64,000 bases of DNA from Rhodococcus phenolicus (GTDB lineage Bacteria; Actinomycetota; Actinomycetes; Mycobacteriales; Mycobacteriaceae): assembly GCF_001646785.1 (NCBI RefSeq), contig NZ_LRRH01000056.1, forward strand, positions 25,283-89,282. The letters run 5' to 3'. The position numbers and the translations under genes are program-made. This document shows, piece after piece, positions 9,587-20,287 of the stretch (position 1 is its first letter; the number at the start of each line of letters is the position of its first letter). Under the pieces are notes generated by a model. That model saw only the letters and a list, made by a program, of their open reading frames with translations. It did not search any database and was not told where the DNA came from.

Positions 9587-10756
9587 TTACTTCGCTGCGA
9601 ACGCGAGCTCGGCAGCCTTGTCGGCAGCCTCGTCCATGGTGGCGACGACCGTGACCAGCGGGTGGTTGGCCTCGGCGAGGATGCGGCGACCCTCCTCGAC
9701 GTTGTTGCCGTCCAGGCGCACGACGAGCGGCTTGTTGGCCTCGTCGCCCAGGGTCTGCAGGGCGCCGACGATGCCGTTGGCGACGGCGTCACACGCGGTG
9801 ATGCCACCGAAGACGTTGACGAACACGCTCTTGACCTGCGCGTCGTTCAGGATCACGTCCAGGCCGGCAGCCATGACGGCCGCGGAGGCGCCGCCACCGA
9901 TGTCGAGGAAGTTGGCGGGCTTGACGCCACCGTGCTTCTCACCTGCGTATGCGACGACGTCCAGGGTCGACATGACCAGACCGGCGCCGTTACCGATGAT
10001 GCCGACCTCGCCGTCGAGCTTGACGTAGTTGAGGTCGTTCTCCTTGGCCTTGAGCTCGAGCGGATCCGTCGCGTCCTTGTCCTCGAACTCGGCGTGGCCG
10101 GCCTGGCGGAAGTCGGCGTTGGCGTCGAGGGTGACCTTGCCGTCGAGGGCGAGGATCTGGTCGTCCGGCGTGCGGACGAGCGGGTTGACCTCCACGAGGA
10201 GAGCGTCTTCCTTGACGAAGACCTCCCACAGCTTCTGGATGGTCACGGCCGCGGCGTCGAGGACCTCGGCGGGCAGGTGGCCCTTCTCCGCGATCTCACG
10301 GGCGAACTCGAGGTCGACACCCTTGACGGCGTCGACGGCGATCTTGGCGAGGCGCTCCGGCTTGGTGGCGGCGACCTCTTCGATCTCCATGCCACCCTCG
10401 ACCGAGCACATCGCGAGGTAGGTGCGGTTGGTGCGGTCGAGCAGGAAGGAGATGTAGTACTCCTCCGCGATCTCGCTCGCCTCGGCGACGAGGAGCTTCT
10501 TGACGACATGACCCTTGATGTCGAGGCCCAGGATGTTCTCGGCGTGGGTCTGCGCGTCGTCCGCGGTGGCGGCGTACTTGACGCCACCGGCCTTGCCGCG
10601 GCCGCCGACCTTGACCTGTGCCTTGACCATCACCGGCTTGCCGATTTCCTCCGCGATCTCGCGGGCACCGGCAACCGTGTCGGTAACACGGCCGGCCGAC
10701 GTCGGCACGTCATGCTTGGCGAAGAGTTCCTTCGCCTGGTATTCGAAGAGATCCAT
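9587..10756 (-). CDS. sucC: Succinyl-CoA synthetase beta subunit SucC
   Basis: The 389-residue ADP-forming beta subunit. It begins [15 protein letters not shown] and has the ATP-grasp fold, with the [15 protein letters not shown] nucleotide-binding segment, NPLV, and the C-terminal CoA-ligase part with [10 protein letters not shown] and [10 protein letters not shown]. The ATG at 10756 follows GGTGAG. It is first gene of the sucCD pair. The 144-nt region upstream holds a hairpin and a possible promoter. Confidence 0.97.
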   Translation of the reverse strand: MDLFEYQAKELFAKHDVPTSAGRVTDTVAGAREIAEEIGKPVMVKAQVKVGGRGKAGGVKYAATADDAQTHAENILGLDIKGHVVKKLLVAEASEIAEEYYISFLLDRTNRTYLAMCSVEGGMEIEEVAATKPERLAKIAVDAVKGVDLEFAREIAEKGHLPAEVLDAAAVTIQKLWEVFVKEDALLVEVNPLVRTPDDQILALDGKVTLDANADFRQAGHAEFEDKDATDPLELKAKENDLNYVKLDGEVGIIGNGAGLVMSTLDVVAYAGEKHGGVKPANFLDIGGGASAAVMAAGLDVILNDAQVKSVFVNVFGGITACDAVANGIVGALQTLGDEANKPLVVRLDGNNVEEGRRILAEANHPLVTVVATMDEAADKAAELAFAAK

Positions 10757-10782
10757 CTGCTCACCGTCTCGTCTGCGTTCAC

Positions 10783-10807
10783 GCCCGCTCGGGGGTTTTG
10801 AGCGGGC
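10783..10807. other. Stem-loop in the sucC leader
   Basis: GCCCGCTC (10783-10790) and GAGCGGGC (10800-10807) form an 8-bp stem with a 9-nt loop, 26 nt before the sucC start. It may end transcription from the membrane-protein gene upstream or be an untranslated-leader structure. No T-run follows on the minus strand, so its role is open. Confidence 0.4.
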
Positions 10808-10900
10808 CGGTTCGGACTCTAGTTACTTGGACGCCCCACGAAACGTCCGCACTCCCACCATGTGGCGCATGTCACGGAGTTCGGGGGCCCGCGGGCTACC

Positions 10901-12592
10901 TCACGGGATTTCCTCCCGGAGTGTGAGCGACGCCGCAACCAAGAGGAGCACCGTCCCCAGAATGACAGGTGCGACACCGACGGCCGCGACCGGATCCTGG
11001 ATCACCCCCCGGACCAGCACCCAGGAGGACGCGTAGACGGCTGTCGCACCGGCCGTACCCAGCAGCAACGCACCTCCCCGCGCGGGCCGGGACCGTACCG
11101 CGACCGCCGCGGCGACGACGACCGCGACGGCGAGCAGCAACCGCCCCCACAGGTCGTATCCCCACGGATAGGACAGGACCGATCCGGCGCCGTGATAGAG
11201 CGGCGCGGCCAGGCCGACGACGGACACGACGGCAGCCGCTGCGACGACGACCCGGGTAGGGGACGAGACGACGCGGTCGACCGAGGTGTCGACGCGGTCA
11301 CGCTCGGCGGCGCCTGCTGCGATCACCGCGGCGCCCGTGACCGCCGCGCCGACCGCAGCGCCGAAGACCACAGCCGTTCCCGTGCCCGCGCCGACACCCG
11401 GCAGTTCCGCCGCCACGACCCACGCCTGCAGGACGGCGGCGGCGGTCGTCGCGACCGCGACCGCGGGCACCGCGACCGCGGGCCGCACCGTCTCCGCGTA
11501 TTCGGACAGCAACAGCCACACGCTCAGTGCCGCCAGCAGCAGTCCCGCGACGAGCAGCACATGCGTCTGCGGAAGATCCGGCACGTCGCGGCCGGCCGGA
11601 ACGGACAGCGTGGGCAACAACGCCCCGGCGACGGCGAGCGCGGCGGTGACGAGACCGAGCACCCCCGCCACGGCGTGCGCCCGGCCGGCGCTACCGGCAC
11701 GCTGCGCAGCATCGGGAGTGACCGGCCGCGACGCGCGCACGGCCCGCCGCGCGGTCGCCGCGGGGATCGCGGCGGCGAACACGAGGAGCAGCACCGCGCC
11801 GATCGATCCGGCGACGGTCGCCGCCGTCGGAGCAAGGCGTTCACCGGCGAGACCTGCGGCGAACCTCGGCGCGAGCAACGCGAACGCGGCCAGCCCGGTC
11901 CCGGCCAGCGCGCCGACGGCCGCGGCCGCCACACCCGAGCCGAGAGCCCACACGACGGTGACGAGTGCGAGCATCGCGGCGAGCACCCCTCCGAACGCCG
12001 TGGTGGCGGGGGCATCGAGCACGCCGCGCGCGACGATCACCGGATCTGCCGACACCACCACCGGAGCGAGCAGACCGACGGCGACGACGATCGCGGACGC
12101 GACGATCCCGGCGACGAGGGGCGTGCCGGGCCGGGTCCCGACCGGACCCCCGTCGGTGCGGGGGGCGCGGGCCGCGGTGATCGCACCCGCGACACCGGCG
12201 AGCACCGAGCACAGGTGACCGGCGAGCACTGCGGCGGCTCCGGGCCCGGCGGTGAGCGCGGCGGCGGTCACGGGACGGAACAGTTCGAAGCGGTTCGCGT
12301 CGATCGCGTCGATGAACAGGGTGAGGTCGGTGAGGGCGGCACCCGCCGCGACAGCGCCGGCACCCGCGAGCAGAGCACCACCGGCGATCTCCGATCGGTG
12401 GGCGGCCGCGAACGCCGCGACGGGAACCGCCAGGGCGGTGACCGCGGCGACCACGGCGGCGACGAGGATCGCAGAACCCACGTCGCCGATTCCGGCCCGG
12501 GCGACCGGCAGCATCGGCGCCCCCGCTACGGCGAGGGCGCCCAGGGCGGAGAGCGTGAGTCCGAATCGGAGCGAGGTGGGGCGATTCGACAC
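10901..12592 (-). CDS. Large Ala/Val-rich multispanning membrane protein, unknown function
   Basis: A 563-residue protein, GTG start, made almost entirely of hydrophobic helices (roughly 14-16) with short loops. No transporter or enzyme motif was recognised. The N-terminus MSNRPTSLRFGLTLS has the look of a first membrane segment rather than a cleaved signal. It sits between sucC (same strand, 144 nt) and the divergent M23 peptidase gene. Proteins of this kind are found at this place in rhodococci (recollection, not checked). Confidence 0.75.
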   Translation of the reverse strand: MSNRPTSLRFGLTLSALGALAVAGAPMLPVARAGIGDVGSAILVAAVVAAVTALAVPVAAFAAAHRSEIAGGALLAGAGAVAAGAALTDLTLFIDAIDANRFELFRPVTAAALTAGPGAAAVLAGHLCSVLAGVAGAITAARAPRTDGGPVGTRPGTPLVAGIVASAIVVAVGLLAPVVVSADPVIVARGVLDAPATTAFGGVLAAMLALVTVVWALGSGVAAAAVGALAGTGLAAFALLAPRFAAGLAGERLAPTAATVAGSIGAVLLLVFAAAIPAATARRAVRASRPVTPDAAQRAGSAGRAHAVAGVLGLVTAALAVAGALLPTLSVPAGRDVPDLPQTHVLLVAGLLLAALSVWLLLSEYAETVRPAVAVPAVAVATTAAAVLQAWVVAAELPGVGAGTGTAVVFGAAVGAAVTGAAVIAAGAAERDRVDTSVDRVVSSPTRVVVAAAAVVSVVGLAAPLYHGAGSVLSYPWGYDLWGRLLLAVAVVVAAAVAVRSRPARGGALLLGTAGATAVYASSWVLVRGVIQDPVAAVGVAPVILGTVLLLVAASLTLREEIP

Positions 12593-12815
12593 GGGGCGAC
12601 GCTACGCGACCTGAACGTCACCTGGTTGTGACACACCGAAATGTTTTGTATCGACGTGGAGAGGGCAGATTGTTTCCACTTTCCCGCAGGTGAAACTGTG
12701 ATGCCGCTCACAGGACCCGGGTGTGTCCCGCGTATGGGTTGCCAGTCCAGCGATCGTTTCGTTACCGTCGCTCTGGTTGAAGTAACGGTCAGGTCACGAG
12801 GGGGAAGGACGGCGA

Positions 12816-13844
12816 ATGAGCCCGAGCAGTCAGCTCACCAGCCGTGGGGTCCACAACGGATCGTCGGAGACCGACCAGTACGCCGGTTCCGGGTACTACA
12901 CAGAATCCGGCTACTACGACTACGAGTCCGACTACTACTCGGACGCCCCGTACCACTACGGCAGCGACGACCGAGCAGAATCCGGACAGCCCTACTACGG
13001 CCAGGCCACCTTCCGCGACGCCGGCGCCGAGACCTACTACGAGACCGAACCGGTCGACGTCGATGCCCCGGCCCGCCGCGGCGGCGCCCACCGCATCCCC
13101 ACCCCGCCGAGCGCGCTCAAGGGCCGCGCCGCGGTGTTCGCCGTCGCGGCCGGTGCAGTCGTTGCCGCCGGCCAGGCCGCGACGAACGGACCCGGTCAGA
13201 GTTCCGAGCACTCCGAGGTCGCGCTCGCGGCGAACCAGTCGGATTCGAACGTCATCACGGCGACCGCGGTGCCGCAGGCATCCCAGTTCGCGGCGACCGC
13301 CTCGGACGGTGCGGCTCCGTCGCAGGCTCCGCAGGTCCTCAACATCGCGGACCCGAACGACCTGTCCCAGTTCTCGAACCTGCTCGCGAAGGGCCAGCGG
13401 TTCAGCGACGAGCGTGCCGCCCGTGAGGCCGCCGCCCGTCGCCCGCTGTTCGTCCTTCCCGCGGTCGGCACCTACACCTCGAACTTCGGCGCCCGCTGGG
13501 GCACCCTGCATGCCGGTGTCGACATCGCCGGCCCGATCGGCACCCCGATCCTCGCGGTCGCCGACGGAGTCGTCATCGATTCCGGTCCCGCTTCCGGCTT
13601 CGGCATGTGGGTGCGCCTGCAGCACGCCGACGGCACGGTCACCGTCTACGGGCACATCGACCAGTCCCTGGTGTCGGTGGGCCAGCAGGTCATGGCCGGC
13701 GACCAGATCGCCACGATGGGCAACCGCGGGTTCTCGACCGGCCCGCACCTGCACTTCGAGGTGCACCTGGGCGGCACCGACAAGATCGACCCGGTCCCGT
13801 GGCTCGCCACCCGCGGCATCAGCCTCGGCATGGAACAGGACTGA
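12816..13844 (+). CDS. M23 (LytM/peptidoglycan endopeptidase) family protein with Tyr-rich N-terminus
   Basis: A 342-residue probable peptidoglycan endopeptidase, homologous to mycobacterial Rv0950c. Residues 1-95 are Tyr/Ser/Asp-rich with repeats of SGYY and DYYSD type; a single membrane segment lies at about 103-121. The M23 domain covers about 210-335 and keeps all zinc and catalytic residues: His232 and Asp236 in HAGVD, His280 in YGHID, and His311/His313 in GPHLHFE. A GGGGAAGGA ribosome-binding site precedes the ATG. The 223-bp upstream region has no recognisable riboswitch. Topology suggests an anchored protein with an extracytoplasmic peptidase. Confidence 0.92.
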   Translation: MSPSSQLTSRGVHNGSSETDQYAGSGYYTESGYYDYESDYYSDAPYHYGSDDRAESGQPYYGQATFRDAGAETYYETEPVDVDAPARRGGAHRIPTPPSALKGRAAVFAVAAGAVVAAGQAATNGPGQSSEHSEVALAANQSDSNVITATAVPQASQFAATASDGAAPSQAPQVLNIADPNDLSQFSNLLAKGQRFSDERAAREAAARRPLFVLPAVGTYTSNFGARWGTLHAGVDIAGPIGTPILAVADGVVIDSGPASGFGMWVRLQHADGTVTVYGHIDQSLVSVGQQVMAGDQIATMGNRGFSTGPHLHFEVHLGGTDKIDPVPWLATRGISLGMEQD

Positions 13845-13900
13845 CCCTCGGCACTGCCGGCCGCTCCCCGCGTCACCGCCGTCCTGTCCGGCCACGCACC

Positions 13901-13932
13901 GGCGCCGGAACCCCGTCGCGGGGCCCGGCGCC
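13901..13932. terminator. Terminator hairpin after the M23 gene
   Basis: A compound stem: GGCGCCGG with CCGGCGCC outside, CCCCG with CGGGG inside. It is followed on the plus strand by a pyrimidine run ending in TTT. It lies between the convergent M23 and helicase genes. Confidence 0.65.
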
Positions 13933-13944
13933 TCCCCCTCTTTC

Positions 13945-16377
13945 CTAGAGCTTGACCATCGGCACGCCGCCGACGAGCATCAGCCGCACCTTGCCGGCAC
14001 TTCCGAAGTCGATGACGACCGTCGCGGTCGGTCCCGACCCCTTCGTCTCGAGCACCGTTCCGAGTCCGTACTTGTCGTGGCTGACCCGGTCCCCGACCGC
14101 GAGCACCAGATGATTGTTCCGGGCACGGGCACTGCCGAACCCGGTGCCCGAGGCGGAACCGCCTCCGAAACCCGAGCCCGAGCCGCCGCCGAATCCGGAT
14201 CCGACTCCGCCGTAGCCGCGCGAACGTCCGGACCCGATGGAGTGACCGCCCGTACGGGACGGCTCCTCCCGCTTCCATTCGATGAGATGCTGCGGAATCT
14301 CTTGCAGGAAACGTGATTCCGGGTTCGAGACGGGCTGCCCCCAGGACGAACGCAGCACCGCGCGACTGACGTGGAGACGACGCCGGGCACGCGTGATCCC
14401 CACGTACGCCAAACGACGTTCCTCGGCGAGTTCGGCCGGGTCGCCGAGCGCGCGCATGTGCGGGAACTGCCCGTCCTCCCAGCCGGTGACGAACACGACC
14501 GGGAATTCCAGGCCCTTGGCGGTGTGCAGCGTCATCAGGGTCACGACGCCCTCGTCGTTCTCGGGAATCTGATCCGCGTCGGCGACGAGCGAGACCTTCT
14601 CGAGGAATGCGGGCAGCGACCCCGGTTCGGGGTCACCTTCCTCGGGCTCGGCATCCTCGAGTCCGGCGGCGTTGCGCGCGTCGGAACTGAATTCGCGTGC
14701 CACGCTGACCAATTCGTTCAGGTTGTCGAGTCGGGCGCCGTCCTGCGGGTCGTCGCTGGCGGCGAGTTCCGCACGGTAACCGGTCCGTTCGAGGATCGCC
14801 TCGACCACATCGCCGAGGTCGACGAGTTCGTTTCCGTCCGAGTCGGTTTCGGTGAGCATCGCGCGCAGCCCGTCGAGCGTCTCGACGAACGCGGCGATCG
14901 CCTTCTGCGAGCGCGTGTTCAGCAACGCGACCTTGCCTTCGGCCGCGTCGGCCAGAGCCTGCCCGAAACCGATCCCGAGCCGCTCTGCGTGCACCGCGAC
15001 GCACGCCTCGGCGCGGTCGCCGATGCCGCGGCGCGGGGTGTTGAGGATGCGGCGCAGGCTCACCGTGTCGTCCGGGTTGGCGAGCACCTTCAGGTACGCG
15101 ACCAGATCGCGGACCTCCTTGCGCTCGTAGAAGCGCACCCCGCCGACGACCTTGTAGGGCACGCCGTGACGGATGAAGACGTCCTCGAGTGCGCGCGAGG
15201 AGTTGTTGGTGCGGTAGAAGACGGCGACGTCGGCGAACCTGATCTCCCCGGCCGCGGTGAGCCGGTCGATCTCGGCGGCGACGAACTGCGCCTCGTCGTG
15301 CTCGTTGTCGGCGACGTAACCGACGATGAGATCGCCCTCGCCCGAATCGGTCCACAGTCGCTTCTCGCGGCGGCCGGTGTTGCGGGAGATGACGGAGTTG
15401 GCCGCGGACAGGATGTTCTGCGTGGACCGGTAGTTCTGCTCGAGCAGGATCGTCCGAGCGTCCGGGTAGTCGCGTTCGAATTCCTCGATGTTGCGGATCG
15501 TCGCGCCACGGAACGCGTAGATCGACTGGTCCGCGTCGCCGACGACGCACAGTTCGCTCGGCGGTACCGCACTCTCGTCCCCGGCCTCGCCGACGAGGGT
15601 GCGCACCAGCACGTACTGGGCGTGGTTGGTGTCCTGGTACTCGTCGACGAGCACATGCCGGAACCGCCGCCGGTAGTACTCGGCGACCTGCGGATGCGCC
15701 TGCAGCAACGCGACCGTCTCGCCGATGAGGTCGTCGAAGTCGAAGGCGTTCGCCGACCGCAGCCGTCGCTGATAGTGCGCGTACACGGTGGCCACGATCC
15801 GAGGCAGCTCTGCGGGGTCGCCATCGGCGTCCGCGGCGGCCTCCTGCGGGTCGATCAGCTCGTTCTTCAGGTTGGAGATCTGCGTGGCGAGCAACCGCGG
15901 CGAGTACTTCTTGATGTCGAGATCGAGGTCCTTGGCGATCATCGTGAGCAGGCGACGCGAGTCGTCGGCGTCGTAGATCGTGAAGTTCGAGTTCATGCCG
16001 GGCAGCAAGGCCGACTGTGCTCGCAGGATCCGCACACAGCTCGAGTGGAACGTCGAGACCCACATGCTGTGGGCGCGCGGGCCCACCAGGTGCGCGACAC
16101 GTTCGCGCATCTCGGCGGCGGCCTTGTTGGTGAACGTGATCGCCAGCACCTGGCCGGGTGCGACCCCGCGTTCGGCGAGCAGGTACGCGATCCGCCGGGT
16201 GAGCACCGCGGTCTTGCCGGAACCGGCGCCGGCGACGATGAGGAGGGGGCCACCGTCGTGGGTGACCGCTTCCCGCTGCTGGGGGTTGAGGCCGGCGAGC
16301 AGCGCGTCTGGCGAATCCGCACTCGCGCGCCGAGGCGAAGCGGAGTCGGTATGGCCGAAGGCAACGGGAGTGTTCAT
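13945..16377 (-). CDS. pcrA: ATP-dependent DNA helicase UvrD1/PcrA
   Basis: An 810-residue superfamily 1A 3'-5' helicase for nucleotide-excision repair and replication restart. Seen in order: Q-motif region GLNPQQREAVTH, Walker A GAGSGKTAVLTRR, motif II DEYQDTN, motif III GDADQSIYAFRGA, motif IV EQNYRST, motif V TAKGLEF and motif VI EERRLAYVGITRAR. The C-terminus after about residue 700 is a Gly/Ser-rich linker plus a small Tudor-like domain that in PcrA binds RNA polymerase (family knowledge). Slightly longer than the M. tuberculosis protein. Confidence 0.96.
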   Translation of the reverse strand: MNTPVAFGHTDSASPRRASADSPDALLAGLNPQQREAVTHDGGPLLIVAGAGSGKTAVLTRRIAYLLAERGVAPGQVLAITFTNKAAAEMRERVAHLVGPRAHSMWVSTFHSSCVRILRAQSALLPGMNSNFTIYDADDSRRLLTMIAKDLDLDIKKYSPRLLATQISNLKNELIDPQEAAADADGDPAELPRIVATVYAHYQRRLRSANAFDFDDLIGETVALLQAHPQVAEYYRRRFRHVLVDEYQDTNHAQYVLVRTLVGEAGDESAVPPSELCVVGDADQSIYAFRGATIRNIEEFERDYPDARTILLEQNYRSTQNILSAANSVISRNTGRREKRLWTDSGEGDLIVGYVADNEHDEAQFVAAEIDRLTAAGEIRFADVAVFYRTNNSSRALEDVFIRHGVPYKVVGGVRFYERKEVRDLVAYLKVLANPDDTVSLRRILNTPRRGIGDRAEACVAVHAERLGIGFGQALADAAEGKVALLNTRSQKAIAAFVETLDGLRAMLTETDSDGNELVDLGDVVEAILERTGYRAELAASDDPQDGARLDNLNELVSVAREFSSDARNAAGLEDAEPEEGDPEPGSLPAFLEKVSLVADADQIPENDEGVVTLMTLHTAKGLEFPVVFVTGWEDGQFPHMRALGDPAELAEERRLAYVGITRARRRLHVSRAVLRSSWGQPVSNPESRFLQEIPQHLIEWKREEPSRTGGHSIGSGRSRGYGGVGSGFGGGSGSGFGGGSASGTGFGSARARNNHLVLAVGDRVSHDKYGLGTVLETKGSGPTATVVIDFGSAGKVRLMLVGGVPMVKL

Positions 16378-16641
16378 CGTCGTACCAAACTACCGGCGGA
16401 CACCGACATCCGCGTAGACGGGCGATCCGGACGATCCGGCCAGGCTTACCTTACTTGGCGCCCCAATTCTACGGATGGCAGACTGATGTGCATGTCATGT
16501 GACCGCTGTCGACCAGATGGACAGGTAGTCCAGCGGTGTCGGATTCCCAGCACCGACGCCTGACCGCACGGTCCTGATCCGCTTCGTGCGGTAACGCCCG
16601 CCGGCGACGAAGCGATCCCAGTTCTGACGCGAGGAGATGAC

Positions 16642-16941
16642 ATGAGCACCAACATCGACGCTGCCACATCCGACTCTGCCGCCGAAGCCCCCGCCAGCCA
16701 GGCGGAGATCGACGAACTTCGCAAGGAAATCGACCGGCTCGACGCCGAGATCCTCGCCGCGGTCAAGCGCCGCACCGAGGTTTCCCGCATCATCGGCCGC
16801 ACCCGCATGGCCTCCGGCGGCACCCGCCTCGTGCACAGCCGTGAGATGAAGGTGCTCGAGCGGTTCAGCGACCTCGGCCAGGAGGGCCACACCCTCGCAA
16901 TGCTGCTGCTCCGCCTCGGCCGCGGCCGGCTCGGCCAGTAG
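16642..16941 (+). CDS. Chorismate mutase, intracellular AroQ type
   Basis: A 99-residue enzyme turning chorismate to prephenate for Phe/Tyr synthesis. It matches the short mycobacterial cytosolic mutase (Rv0948c): EIDRLDAEILAAVKRRTEV, then GRTRMASGGTRLVHSREM, and the C-terminal LRLGRGRLG that contacts DAHP synthase in mycobacteria and activates the mutase (family knowledge). A GAGGAG ribosome-binding site precedes the ATG. The upstream 264 bp is shared with the divergent helicase gene; no attenuator or operator was identified in it. Confidence 0.93.
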   Translation: MSTNIDAATSDSAAEAPASQAEIDELRKEIDRLDAEILAAVKRRTEVSRIIGRTRMASGGTRLVHSREMKVLERFSDLGQEGHTLAMLLLRLGRGRLGQ

Positions 16942-16994
16942 CCCCCGGTCCTCCCAGGCCGGCAGTCACGGCCGTCCGGCGACGGCCGCCTCTC

Positions 16995-18446
16995 CTACTC
17001 GAAGGCGACGTACTTCGTCTCGAGGTACTCCTCGATGCCTTCGCTCCCGCCTTCGCGCCCGATTCCCGACGCCTTGACCCCACCGAACGGCGCGGCCACG
17101 TCGGAGATCACTCCGCGGTTGACGCCGACCATGCCGGATTCGATCGCCTCGGATACACGCAGCGCCCGATCGAGGCTGCGCGTGTACATGTAGGCGGCCA
17201 GACCGTATTCGGTGGCGTTGGCCGCGGCGATCGCCTCCTCCTCGGTGTCGAATCCGGCGACCGCCGCGACCGGCCCGAAGACCTCCTCGGTCAGGATGCG
17301 CGCGGACGACGGGACCTCGTCGAGCACGGTCGCCGGGTAGAACCATCCCGGCCCGTCCGGCGCCGTGCCGCCGAGCCGCAGTTTCGCGCCGGTCGAGACC
17401 GCATCGCCGACGAGCGTGGTGACCGTTTCCTTCTGGTCGGCGTCGATGAGGGGACCGAGCGTCGTGTCGGGATCGGTGCCCGGGCCGAGCCGGTAGGCCG
17501 CCATCTTCTCGGTGAGTTTGGCGACGAACTCCTCGCGCACCGAATTCGCGACGTGGAAACGGTTCGCGGCCGTGCAGGCTTCACCGCCGTTGCGCAGCTT
17601 CGCGGCCAGCGCCCCGTCGACGGCGGCATCGAGATCGGCGTCGTCGAACACCAGGAACGGCGCGTTGCCGCCGAGTTCCATCGACGTGCGCAGCATCGCG
17701 CGCCCGGCCTTCTCGGCGAGGGCACGGCCGACGCTCGTGGAGCCGGTGAAGGTGAGCTTGCGCAGTCGCGGATCGTCGAGCAGCGGACCGGTCACCGCAC
17801 CGGCGTGGGAGGTCGGCAGCACCGAGAGCACGCCCTTCGGCAGGCCTGCTTCCTCGAGCACCCGGGCGAGCAGCAGCATCGTCAGCGGGGTCGCCGACGC
17901 CGGTTTGACGAGCATCGTGCAGCCCGCGGCGAGCGCCGGGCCGATCTTGCGGGTGCCCATGGCGAGCGGGAAGTTCCACGGAGTGATCGCCAGGCAGGGA
18001 CCGACGGGCTGTTTCGTGACGAGGATGCGCCCGGAGCCGGACGCCGAGCGGGTGTAGCGGCCGGCGATGCGGACCGCTTCCTCGGAGAACCAGCGGAAGA
18101 ACTCGGCGCCGTAGCGGACCTCGGCGCGGCTCTCCGGCAGCGCCTTGCCCATCTCCAGGGTCATGAGCAACGCGAAGTCGTCGGCGCGGGCGGTGAGCGC
18201 CTCGAAGGCCGCACGCAGCACCTCCCCGCGTTCGCGGGGCGCGGTCGCCGCCCATTCCGCACCGGCCGCGACCGCCGCGTCCAGTGCGCGGGCGGCGTCG
18301 GCGGGACTCGCGTCGGCGACCTCGGTGAGGACTTCCCCGGTCGCGGGGTCGTGGACGGGGAAGGTCGCGTTGTTCTCCGCGGCGACCCAGTCGCCTCCGA
18401 GGAACAGATCGGTGGGCACGGTGCGCAGCATCTCCGAGTTGTCCAT
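16995..18446 (-). CDS. Succinate-semialdehyde dehydrogenase family protein (NAD(P)-dependent)
   Basis: A 483-residue aldehyde dehydrogenase. The general base lies in [12 protein letters not shown] and the catalytic Cys in [12 protein letters not shown], a sequence typical of succinic-semialdehyde dehydrogenases (GabD). TPWNFPLAM and GVNRG near the C-terminus also fit. Expected to oxidise succinic semialdehyde to succinate in GABA breakdown or the alternative TCA route; other aldehydes are possible. It converges on the chorismate mutase gene and is divergent from pgi. Confidence 0.9.
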   Translation of the reverse strand: MDNSEMLRTVPTDLFLGGDWVAAENNATFPVHDPATGEVLTEVADASPADAARALDAAVAAGAEWAATAPRERGEVLRAAFEALTARADDFALLMTLEMGKALPESRAEVRYGAEFFRWFSEEAVRIAGRYTRSASGSGRILVTKQPVGPCLAITPWNFPLAMGTRKIGPALAAGCTMLVKPASATPLTMLLLARVLEEAGLPKGVLSVLPTSHAGAVTGPLLDDPRLRKLTFTGSTSVGRALAEKAGRAMLRTSMELGGNAPFLVFDDADLDAAVDGALAAKLRNGGEACTAANRFHVANSVREEFVAKLTEKMAAYRLGPGTDPDTTLGPLIDADQKETVTTLVGDAVSTGAKLRLGGTAPDGPGWFYPATVLDEVPSSARILTEEVFGPVAAVAGFDTEEEAIAAANATEYGLAAYMYTRSLDRALRVSEAIESGMVGVNRGVISDVAAPFGGVKASGIGREGGSEGIEEYLETKYVAFE

Positions 18447-18525
18447 GACCCCATCATGCGCCCGTACATTTCACATCTGTTTCCGACCGACCGGTAACTT
18501 ACCGCGCGCACTAGTCTCTGGAGAC

Positions 18526-20166
18526 ATGGACAACGTGACCCGGACCGCCCCGTGGGAAGAGCTCGCCGAGCACCGTGCGGAGATCGAGTCGCTGCACCTG
18601 CGCGAGTTGTTCGCGGCGGAACCGGAACGCGCCGACGCGTTCACGCTCACCGCCGCCGACCTGTACATCGACTACAGCAAACACCTGATCACCGGCCGCA
18701 CCCGCGAGTTGCTGCTGGACCTGGCCCGCTCCTGCGGGGTCGAGGCGCACCGCGACCGGATGCTCGCCGGCGACCACATCAACACCTCGGAGGACCGCGC
18801 GGTGCTGCACACCGCACTGCGTCTGCCGCGCGAGGCGACGCTCACCGTCGACGGACAGGATGTCGTCGCCGACGTGCACGCGGTGCTCGACAAGATGGGC
18901 GAGTTCACCGACCGGGTCCGCGACGGGCGGTGGCGCGGCGCCACCGGTGAACGCATCACGACCGTCGTCAACATCGGTATCGGCGGGTCGGACCTGGGTC
19001 CGGTGATGGTGTACCGGGCGTTGCGGCACTACGTCGACGCGGGTGTCGAAGCCCGGTTCGTGTCCAACATCGATCCGGCCGACCTGACCAACAACCTGCA
19101 GGGCTTGGACCCGGCCCGGACCCTGTTCGTCGTTGCGTCCAAGACGTTCTCGACGCTCGAGACCCTGACGAACGCGACGGCGGCGCGGCGCTGGCTGGTC
19201 GCGGCGCTGGGCGAGGACGCGGTCGCCAAGCACTTCGTGGCGGTGTCCACGCACGAGGAGCGGGTCGTCGAGTTCGGGATCGACCCGGAGAACATGTTCG
19301 GGTTCTGGGACTGGGTCGGCGGCCGGTATTCGGTGGGGTCGGCGATCGGGTTGTCGGTGATGGCCGCGATCGGCAGGGACCGGTTCGAGGAGCTGCTCGC
19401 GGGATTCCACGCGATGGACACGCATTTCGCGACCGCCCCGCTCGAGTCGAACGCGCCGGTCCTGCTCGGCATGCTGGGGGTCTGGTACACCAGCTTCCTC
19501 GGGGCGCAGTCCCGCGCGGTGCTGCCCTACAGCAACGATCTGGTGCGCTTCCCCGCCTACCTGCAGCAGCTGACGATGGAATCGAACGGCAAGTCGGTGC
19601 GTTCGGACGGTACCGCGGTGGACTACCCGACCGGGGAGATCTTCTGGGGCGAACCGGGCACCAACGGGCAGCACGCGTTCTATCAGCTGCTGCACCAGGG
19701 GACGCATCTGATCCCGGCCGACTTCATCGGTTTCGCCCGCCCCGTCGACGATCTGCCGACGATCGACGGTCACGGTTCGATGCACGACGTGCTCATGTCG
19801 AACTTCTTCGCGCAGTCGACGGTGCTCGCGTTCGGCAAGACCGCCGAGCAGATCCGCGCCGAAGGCACCGACGAGACGCTGGTGGCGCACAAGGTAATGC
19901 CCGGCAATCGGCCGTCGACGACGGTGCTGGCGCCGGTGTTGTCCCCGTCCACGCTGGGTCAGCTCATCGCGCTGTACGAGCACGAGGTGTTCGTCCAGGG
20001 GGTGATCTGGGGCCTCGATTCGTTCGACCAGTGGGGTGTGGAGCTGGGCAAGGCGCAGGCGCTCGCGCTGGAACCGGCCCTGACCGAACCGGGTGAGCCG
20101 GCGTCGCTCGGTGATTCGTCGACGGATGCACTGATCCGCGAGTACCGGCGGCTGCGCAGGGCCTGA
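18526..20166 (+). CDS. pgi: Glucose-6-phosphate isomerase
   Basis: A 546-residue glycolytic enzyme interconverting glucose 6-phosphate and fructose 6-phosphate. Seen: [14 protein letters not shown], family signature 1 [14 protein letters not shown], and signature 2 [11 protein letters not shown]. The ATG at 18526 (MDNVTRTAP) is chosen; the frame is open further upstream but that would run into the divergent dehydrogenase. A TAGTCT box and GGAG lie just before the start. Length is normal for the family. Confidence 0.97.
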   Translation: MDNVTRTAPWEELAEHRAEIESLHLRELFAAEPERADAFTLTAADLYIDYSKHLITGRTRELLLDLARSCGVEAHRDRMLAGDHINTSEDRAVLHTALRLPREATLTVDGQDVVADVHAVLDKMGEFTDRVRDGRWRGATGERITTVVNIGIGGSDLGPVMVYRALRHYVDAGVEARFVSNIDPADLTNNLQGLDPARTLFVVASKTFSTLETLTNATAARRWLVAALGEDAVAKHFVAVSTHEERVVEFGIDPENMFGFWDWVGGRYSVGSAIGLSVMAAIGRDRFEELLAGFHAMDTHFATAPLESNAPVLLGMLGVWYTSFLGAQSRAVLPYSNDLVRFPAYLQQLTMESNGKSVRSDGTAVDYPTGEIFWGEPGTNGQHAFYQLLHQGTHLIPADFIGFARPVDDLPTIDGHGSMHDVLMSNFFAQSTVLAFGKTAEQIRAEGTDETLVAHKVMPGNRPSTTVLAPVLSPSTLGQLIALYEHEVFVQGVIWGLDSFDQWGVELGKAQALALEPALTEPGEPASLGDSSTDALIREYRRLRRA

Positions 20167-20287
20167 CGGCGCGGTCAGGACGAGTCGTCATCAGCCGATC
20201 GACGCGACGACTGCGAGCCCGCTCGATCCAGGAGATGAGCGGACCCGAAACCGTGGCGGGATCGAAAAGCGTTCCGTGTGAAGACAG

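Noticed and set aside
12593..12815. Possible ydaO (c-di-AMP) riboswitch before the M23 peptidase gene
   Set aside because: Actinobacterial cell-wall hydrolase genes sometimes have one, but the conserved ydaO blocks could not be found in this 223-bp leader.
16440..16460. IdeR/iron-box-like sequence before the chorismate mutase gene
   Set aside because: GGCTTACCTTACTTGG matches the iron-box consensus only in part and the flanking genes have no iron link.
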